Below are positions 56,332 through 64,000 of a DNA stretch of 64,000 nt, piece after piece. The position numbers were made by a program, and so were the translations under genes. The DNA comes from Dipetalonema caudispina. Taxonomy: Eukaryota; Nematoda; Chromadorea; Rhabditida; Onchocercidae. Numbering within the stretch: the first letter of the stretch is position 1; every line of letters starts with the position of its first letter. The stretch spans positions 1-64,000 of the forward strand of contig JABVXV010000326.1 of the NCBI GenBank assembly GCA_013365325.1, given 5' to 3'. The notes below the pieces were generated by a model, which saw only the letters and a program-made list of their open reading frames with translations, was not told the DNA's origin and ran no database searches.

Positions 56332-57784
56332 TTCATTTATTAGTTACTCAGCTCCATTTTAATGATTGAAATTAACATAAATTTATATTTCTCTTAAAAA
56401 TAATGTAATTCAAGTAAATTAAAATATATAAAAATCGAATATTAACACCTTTTTTTTTGTTTCACTTAAGCACATCATTAACTGCATAATTAATTTGTAC
56501 CAGCAAAATTATTAATTACCATTATTTTCAACCTCTGCTTCTTGTAAATTGGGAACGAAGTTTTTGAGTCAAATCAAATTTCGCTTTTCAAATTTCAAGA
56601 AATTTAAAACACCAATGAACACATAATTTTAACATGCATGTTTTTAGCATACTGAAGTTTAAATTAATTTCTCATTATTTTGCGTATGATCGATCGATTC
56701 ATCACTCAGTAGGGCTAAAAAATATTCAATGATAAAGAATAACCTATAATTAATAGTAAGTATTGAATGTAATGTCTAATGCATCGCTTTGAATTTCAAA
56801 AATTTGCACAGATGATAAAACGAAAAATTTGCCAAATGATTTAAAAAGAAAATAAAATTAGCATGAAACAATTTGAAAAGAGTTAAATATGCAAAGATAT
56901 TATAGAGTGTTAACTTGTAATAGAACTTTTCCAGAATTTGAGAATTCTTAGGAACAATGAATCTCGCCATTTTAGTGTAACAAAATTGATGTGTATGTAT
57001 TGGAAAAAAAACGAGTTAGGGGGGACATATGAAATTGAAAATTTAAGTAAAATTGTAAAAATGTAGCAAGAAAATGAAAATTTTGATGTATGATAATAAT
57101 TTTCAGAAGAAAATAATGGTAATAATAACTTAAGAAAAAATAAAAATGAAAGCGCTGATGCAATCTCTATTCAATATTCGATAAAATTTTAATTTCCAAT
57201 TTTTTTTTTTCTTTTTTTTTGAAATGAAACCTATCACACAACAATATAGGATGAATATATTCGTCCTAGTTTCAACAGTAGCTGTAAAAGTACTTATTTG
57301 ATGACAAATTGATTTGATGTTTCTTCATCATCTTGATATATCTTTGGGTCAAATTTTTGAGACAAAAAAGAAATCTAAATTGTCAAATTTTATATTATCA
57401 TCTTCAAAACTGTCAACTATTTATAGCAGGAATCGATAAAATAATAAAAAAGCATCCCTGAGTAAACTGCAATATCTGACTGTTTCCGTTCTATGGCGGA
57501 GTGTTAAATATTGCACATAAATTTCGGGAAAATTAGATATTTTGGATATAGAAAAATGAGTAAAAGAAAGCATCTCGGTAAGCCTGATCTCTTGATCTCG
57601 TCTTGTTTTTTTGTAATCCAGTTTGTTTATTATGAAAGATTAAATTTTTCCATCAGGAACAGTTCACTACTCGTCCTAATCATATCTTGAATTTTAATTT
57701 CCCAAATTAAAAATTCAGAAAATTCCTTAAAAGTATCATATAAGACACAAAATAAATGGGTGTAGAAGACTGAGAGTACAGTAA
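56332..57784. other. Intergenic region between convergent genes
   Basis: The 3' flanks of the cyclopropane synthase (+) and the dehydrogenase (-). No exon was recognised. The frames at 56776-57163 and 57630-57905 are short and of background composition; the latter overlaps antisense intron and exon sequence of the dehydrogenase. Confidence 0.6.
57626..57631 (-). terminator. Poly(A) signal candidate for the type-2 dehydrogenase gene
   Basis: TTTATT on the plus strand (AATAAA on the minus strand) lies about 154 nt past the dehydrogenase stop codon, a plausible 3' UTR length. Confidence 0.4.
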
Positions 57785-60700
57785 TCATACAGTACTCTTT
57801 ATAGCCATTGCTCGTATTCCCAATGTTTTCGCTAATTCTTCCTGAAATGCTTGTTATGAATTTATACAAATAAATTAAGTATGTAGTCATACATTCTGTA
57901 CACAATTAAGAAATTATTTCTATACCGCATGAGTAATTTGATTTGGATGATACGGTACACCACCGTATTTTTCCACCAGTGCCATGTGTTCGTTTTCTGG
58001 ATCACCAGCTACTAATACTTGTTTGTTATCAATCTGTAAACTTTTCCTTGCAAAAATCTTAAGATAGAAAATATCATGTGAGGAATATTCTATAAACTTT
58101 TTTCTCTTTTAGTTTTTTTTTTTTTTTTTTGGCAAACAGTAGAATTATTAAGAAAAAATGGCCAATGGTTAGTTTTCTTGTTGATTAAAAGCAATAACGC
58201 TATTGCAAAAACATTAATAGTTATTGCAAATTTTATTATTATAGGCTTTTAATATAATTTACTGATGTCATGGAGTAATTTTATAATTTCGTGTTTTTTT
58301 TTTCTCAAGCAGACAAAAGTGAGTAAAAGAATTTTTCCTATAAAATTATCGAATTATTATTGGGAAAATGAAACTACAATAGAAATAATAAATTTCAGGA
58401 TAAATACTTAGCGAATTTTTAACTTATGATAAAATAAACCGATTTTAATCCTCGCAATGCATCAATAAATTCCTGTAAACGATTTTCAAAATTTGGTGCA
58501 AAACCATCTGGATTAACGGCAATGAAACATTGTCCCTGAAAGAAAAAACGATTGATATTTATTTGTTAGGAATATTTGCAAATTCTAAAATTAATTCCAA
58601 CAAGTTTAATTTTTCAGAAAAAAACATTTGAAAAAAATTTTTTTTTTGATATCAAAATTTTTTCTTACTAAATCAGCAACAGTTTTTGTTGACATCCATT
58701 TTCGTACATGTGGTCCCCATTGCGCACCACCAAGTATACCACAAATAATTTCCACTAAAGCGCCAAGACCATATCCTTTATAACCACCTGGAATAGTTCA
58801 TTTTTTAATATAATTCTGGTAGACGAAAAGTACACTAATTAATGATTTAAAAACGAAAAAAAAGGAGTCTTCCCTTGTATTACAATTCGTAAATTGGCTA
58901 TAAATTAATGACCAACATTCATTAATGACCATTGTTTCGATGCTAAACAGTAATTAATGATAACTTAATAGTTAAAAAAAAAGCTTCTTTGTATTATACT
59001 TCATAAATTGGCTAAATTAGTGATTAATGTTTAAATACAAACCAATGATTAAATTGCAACTTATTTGCAACAAGCGGATAACTTATCAAGGAACTCAGTA
59101 CTATCATATGGATAAGTTACCGGTTAATTCAGAGCCACCAAGTGGTAAAAGACCACCACCATCTAGTATTTTCACAGGATCATTACTAATGTAACCAGTT
59201 TTCTCAACACCCCATGTATCCGGAACAGTTTGTTCCTTTCGGGCTGCTAATTCAACCTGAAATTGTTTGAAACAAAATTAAGATTTCTCACGATTTTTTG
59301 CATTATATACATTAAGATAAGCTATTGCAAAATTTCCAGTTTTTCAAATATCTCCTGTTCAATTTAATAAATAAAACAACGATAAGCATAACGAATCATG
59401 AGTATGATAAGTCATAAACGCGACGAATTGATAATAATAATAATCAACAATAATAGCAGTAATAATAACAGTAATAATAGTGATAATAATAAAGGTAAAG
59501 GAGTTAGCAAACCTTTCCAATAGCGGCAGTAGTAGTAGCCATGTCAAGTACGAAAGCGTCATTTTTAGCTTTAGCAGCAAGTGTTAAAGGATTTGTTCCA
59601 AGTGCTGGTGTACTCGATCTGGTTGGATACATGATCGGTGATGTATTCGTAAATGCCATACCCTTAAATATATTTATGCATTCATTTAAATTAATTTATT
59701 AAATTGTAAAAATTATAGCAGAAGATTTTTGACAAGGTTAGCTCAAATTTGTACCATTCTTCTTGTCTTTCTGCTCTGTTGTTAATATTGGGAAATCAAA
59801 TATGGCAAAGAAATTGAGAAATAAGGAAATAAAATTAATTTTATTATTCTTGATTAATTATCTTTATATGATACTTAAAGATAAAAAGCATTATGACTAC
59901 CAAAAGTCCTTCTTTCATTGCACGAATACTGTACCAACCGGCAATTCCAAAATGGTTTGATCCTGCAATATTTCAAAATATTTAATAATAAAAACAAACA
60001 ATTAAACGATTCAAGTTATTACAACTTAATTTATGTGCTTGAAAAAAAAGCGTGATATTAAATAAAATATAATCTTCTCTTTTTAATCAAATATTGTTGC
60101 TAAACAAAATTTAAAGTTACAATTAAGCTATCAAACATCACATTTTGAACAAATTTGAAATAAAAATTTAAAGTATTAGATAACAATTGAATGATTTTGT
60201 AAGATTTTGATCAATTAATTTCGTTAATTAAAAATGAATAACAAAATAAATGAATAAATAAAGTGTAAATGAAAATGTTAATGTATTTGCATATTTATTC
60301 GATTTTTGCTTTAACAATTAATTATAACTTGATCAACCAAAACATGTGATTCAATAAACAGATTAAAAAATTTCGAAAATTTTCAAAAATTTCAAAAATA
60401 GTAAAGGAAAGTAACGTCGTATTGTTCTGTCCAAGCAAATATTGTGAATTTTACGGCAAAATGTGAAGAAAGTCATAAAACCAAAAGTACAAGCAAAATT
60501 AAGTTTCGTTAAACGGTTAAATTTTAAATAATTTTCTTTTCAAATTTCTTCGATTAGAAGATGTTGATTTTTAATCACTACTTCGAGTTTTAATTAATTT
60601 AATTTGTAGTTTTATCAATCATCAGCTAATTATGCAACGAATAATAAGGTGGTCCAAGTAGAAATATCACTATTAAAGTTTAGTATTAAATTTTTTTCAC

Positions 60701-62436
60701 ATAAAAAATCAGAAAAAAAAATGGAATTAATTCCGTATAATTTAAAAATTCAATAAATTTTGTTATAGATATTCAAATAACATTAATTTCTATAAAAAAA
60801 ATTCCCATATTGTTAAAAACTTAATGTTTCATTGAATATCAAACAATATTTGAAATCAGTGAAATAATTTGAAATCAAAAAATTAGAATTTTTAACTTAC
60901 CTTTAGCTACAACCCAACCAACACCTGCTTCTTTGGCTTTTTTAATTGCTATATCCATGCAAAAATTACCGACCACTGGACCAAGTAAATTATTTCCATC
61001 AACCCATGCACTTGCGGCATACTCTTTCAAAATTTTTGGATTACCATCTTTCATGCATATACCTTCTTGTATATCTCGAACATACATACCTAAATATGTT
61101 GATAATTAATTTAATTTTCTTTCTTAGCTCTTCAAAATTTTCTACATCTCATCTCACATTGCTCTATCTTTAAATTTTAAAAATAACCACTCAAAATTTT
61201 CTTATATAAAAAATAAAAAACTATAGAACGATAAAAAGTCTTCGTCACCCTATGTTATCTTTTGTATATTTAAGAAAAAAAGTACATAAAAAAATTTCAA
61301 GATTAATTGAAATTTTCTAGTAGAATTAAATAAAATACAGGTGATTTTTCAAAAGTTATAGTTGAAATAAACTTTTTTACACAATTTATTAAATATCTGA
61401 GTTGTGGAAGAAAACCAATCAAAAAATATCGCAAAATTTTGAATAAATTTAATTTTAATAAAATTTATTGCTTCCTCAATTTTATTTGTTTTAAAATTTG
61501 ATAGTGCAGATAAATATAAACAATACTCATTTGATAAACTTAATCGATTTAAAACTTATTGTTAATTGACAAAACAAGCAAGAAACAAATAAATTAATAA
61601 AGTAAAGAAAAAAAAAATATATATATATATATTATATCGATTAATTTTATTTAAGAAAAAAAAAAAAAATTGCAATGAAATGATTTATATAGGAAAAAAG
61701 ACTTTAAAATTTATTGCAGATAAATACAAACGATATTTTATTATTTATTAGATAAACCTAATCGATTTAATCCATGACTGTAATGTCCTCGTACATCAGC
61801 TGCTACCAATACATCAGCTAATTGTTGAGCATGACCTTTTGATGTACCTGCTTTTACCATACAATCTACCATATACCTTGTTACCTAAAATTATATCATC
61901 AAGATTGCAATTTTAATTGCTAAAATCTTTTCTATCAAAAAATTCCAAAATATCATATTATCGATAGTATATGTATTAAATCAAAAATTTCTTCCTTTCA
62001 TTTCTTTATTTTTCTCAGATTTGCAAATTTTCTTTTTTGTTCTTCATTTTTCTTATGTTAAACTGAAAAACCTAATAAATGATGGTTTTTAGTCGCAAAT
62101 AATAAATAAATTTCGAATTGTTAATTTTACTTTATTACAATTAATGCATTTACATTCTGCTTTCCGTGAGAATTACGAAATTTTTTTTTTTTTAAATATT
62201 ACCTCTTGAACTGCTATAATTTTATCATCTGCATTAGCTGTTTTCGCCATATTTCGTTCAAAATTTACCATACAATTGAAAATTTTTGACCGCTTTATGT
62301 TGACAGTAACATAATATCGATGAATACGAATACTATTAGAGGAAAAAGGAAGTATCATGAAGGATGATATCCTTTTTAATTGAATTTTGTCACCATAATG
62401 AACAGCCAATCGGTTTGATATTCGATTGAATAACAT
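57785..62436 (-). CDS. Type-2 malate/L-lactate dehydrogenase family (Ldh_2), ten exons
   Basis: NAD(P)-dependent 2-hydroxyacid oxidoreductase of the Ldh_2 fold, unrelated to classical MDH/LDH; members oxidise malate, lactate, sulfolactate or ureidoglycolate, so the substrate is open. Exons in transcript order: 62436-62203, 61884-61758, 61089-60901, 59962-59901, 59662-59513, 59256-59121, 58787-58669, 58535-58440, 58033-57926, 57841-57785; all phases agree, 425 aa. Signatures: RGHYSHGLNRL (catalytic His about 115), GSNHFGIAGWY (184 on), FVLDMATTTAAIGK (D244), GGYKGYGLGALVEI, ENRLQEFIDALRG and a terminal AIKSTV. The catalytic body is normal length. An AG 3 nt before the ATG supports this start and implies an extra N-terminal segment of about 60 residues, basic and aromatic with few acids, possibly a mitochondrial presequence; a later Met near residue 57 or 63 would give a cytosolic form. 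Confidence 0.93.
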
Positions 62437-62439
62437 TAC

Positions 62440-64000
62440 CTAAATGCTTATTGATATGGTGAAATTGTTATTTTCTATAATAATTAGAGCTTTTAAATTG
62501 AAATCAAATCAAAAAGAAAAAAGAAATAACCTGAGTTAAACAAACAATAACAGCCTATTATTATTGATATGCTAAAATTATAGAAAAAGCAAAGTTAGAG
62601 TATATCAATAACCTTTTGATGGTAAGCTTTACACCAAAATTATTATTTTTTAATAGAAAAAAAAAAAAAAAACATGTATATTATTTTCTATAAATGCTAA
62701 TTTTTACAATATTCAAAGCATTTAAATTGAAATTAAATTCAAAGTAAACCTAAAAAAAATAAACAAAATTAGCCTTTACCTACTGCTATTACTACTAGGA
62801 TGATCAAAATCCACTTATATCAGTTATTTATCATTAACAAGGTTTTTTTTTTTTCTTTAAAAGTGATCAATTGGCTTTCAGAAATGATAAAATGAAATTT
62901 AAGCAAACAATGATTAACGATAATCATAAATAGCAAATGATTGTTAGGCAAATAATGATTAATAAAAAATTGCTCGCGAATTATGATTACAATTATCATT
63001 CAATATTCAACTTATATTTTAACAATTATAGATGAATTCTAAATTAATCCAAGCATACTGTACAACGTATACGTAGTGATTACAGATAAATTTCAAGTTA
63101 ATTCATCTTTATTATACTGTTCGATACTATTTGTTATAGAAAAAAAATATAATATTGCAAATTTTTCGTAATTTAGTTATCATTTTAAAGACTAAAAAAT
63201 TTAAAAAAAATGAAATGAAATGTTTAAATTTTTATTTAAAATTAATTTAAAGAAGGAAAATTATTTAGTGTTAAATTTAATCATTTGGTAAAAAAACAAA
63301 AGAAAGAAAAAAAAGTGAATAGTCCAGTAAAAAAAAAAAAAAAAAAATAAAATGATGGATAAACTAGTTGTTATTGAATTAGTTCTATTCATAACATATT
63401 TTTCCCACATCTCTCATTCAATGCAGAAATAAAAAAAAAAAAAAAGAAAAGTAAATAAAAGTAAATGAAAAAGAAAAAAAGGAGGAGGTGAATATTTTCA
63501 ATAACCTTCAAATAGACAGCTGTCATTGATAGTGAAATATTTTACAAATAGTAAAATTTGAAGGTTGAAAAATATTCGAAAAAGAATATATGTAATAGAC
63601 GGAGAGGAAAAAAAAAAAGAAAGAAGAAAATATAGAAATAGTTAGTAAAAGTTTGAATGTTAAACAAATTGCATTATCATGAATTATCGATTACATCATG
63701 CAAGATTTACCGCATGACTTCAATATTTATAAATCTTGTAATCTTAACATAAAAGATTATTGTTGAATATTTTTTTTTAAAATTTCATATAGCAGCTGAC
63801 GAAATGTATCTATCTATTACTTGAAGTGTTATATATCGAAAAAAAAAAGAAAAAAAAAAAAAGAAAAAACAGAGGTAAAAAACTTTTTTTTTTTTTTTTC
63901 GTACTACATTATCTAATAATAATATTAAGATAATACTGTAAAAAAATAGTTTTGTATTAGCGAATAATAATATTAAAATAATGTAGCAATAATAATTTTG
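62440..64000. other. AT-rich region upstream of the dehydrogenase gene
   Basis: It probably contains the dehydrogenase promoter, but no element is identifiable. Poly(A) and poly(T) runs occur at about 63328-63346 and 63882-63900. No open frame with protein character was seen up to the right edge. Confidence 0.55.

Overview
This is a very AT-rich eukaryotic window with short exons, GT-AG introns, dense poly(A)/poly(T) runs and many tri- and tetranucleotide microsatellites. Acceptors are of the nematode type (TTTCAG or TTTTAG), and three start codons (cyclin D, kinase, dehydrogenase) lie 3-7 nt after an AG, as expected for spliced-leader acceptors. I read it as nematode nuclear DNA. A spirurid/filarial worm is the best guess, but species and clade are inference. 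I saw no bacterial operon, tRNA or rRNA gene, intact transposon or CRISPR array.

Layout. Positions 1-14449 hold no gene I can support: AT-rich spacer with microsatellites and three more GC-rich patches (about 480-970, 8690-9020, 13000-13280). A D-type cyclin gene (+) runs from 14453 to 36877 in eight exons. Exons 1-5 are compact (14453-16191), exons 6-8 lie at 35.6-36.9 kb, and one intron of about 19.4 kb separates the two halves of the cyclin fold. From 40.8 to 62.4 kb the window is gene-dense: a small cysteine-containing protein, possibly beta/gamma-crystallin-like (-, 40817-42059, 5' end uncertain); a CK1/tau-tubulin-kinase-like protein kinase (+, 44931-48351); a possible two-exon small secreted protein close behind it (+, 48501-48979); a cyclopropane-fatty-acyl-phospholipid synthase-type SAM methyltransferase (+, 52738-56331); and, convergent with it, a type-2 malate/L-lactate dehydrogenase (-, 57785-62436). 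The rest is AT-rich spacer.

The genes do not form one pathway: a G1 cyclin, a worm-type CK1 kinase, a lipid-modifying methyltransferase and an NAD(P)-linked 2-hydroxyacid dehydrogenase. The most notable item is the cyclopropane synthase. This family is best known from bacteria, plants and some protists, yet here it is a normal intron-containing gene most like the plant/bacterial type. Other leads are the giant cyclin D intron with two in-frame acceptors at its 3' end, a variant pocket-protein-type motif at the cyclin N terminus, and GC-rich islands that may mark promoters or unannotated first exons.
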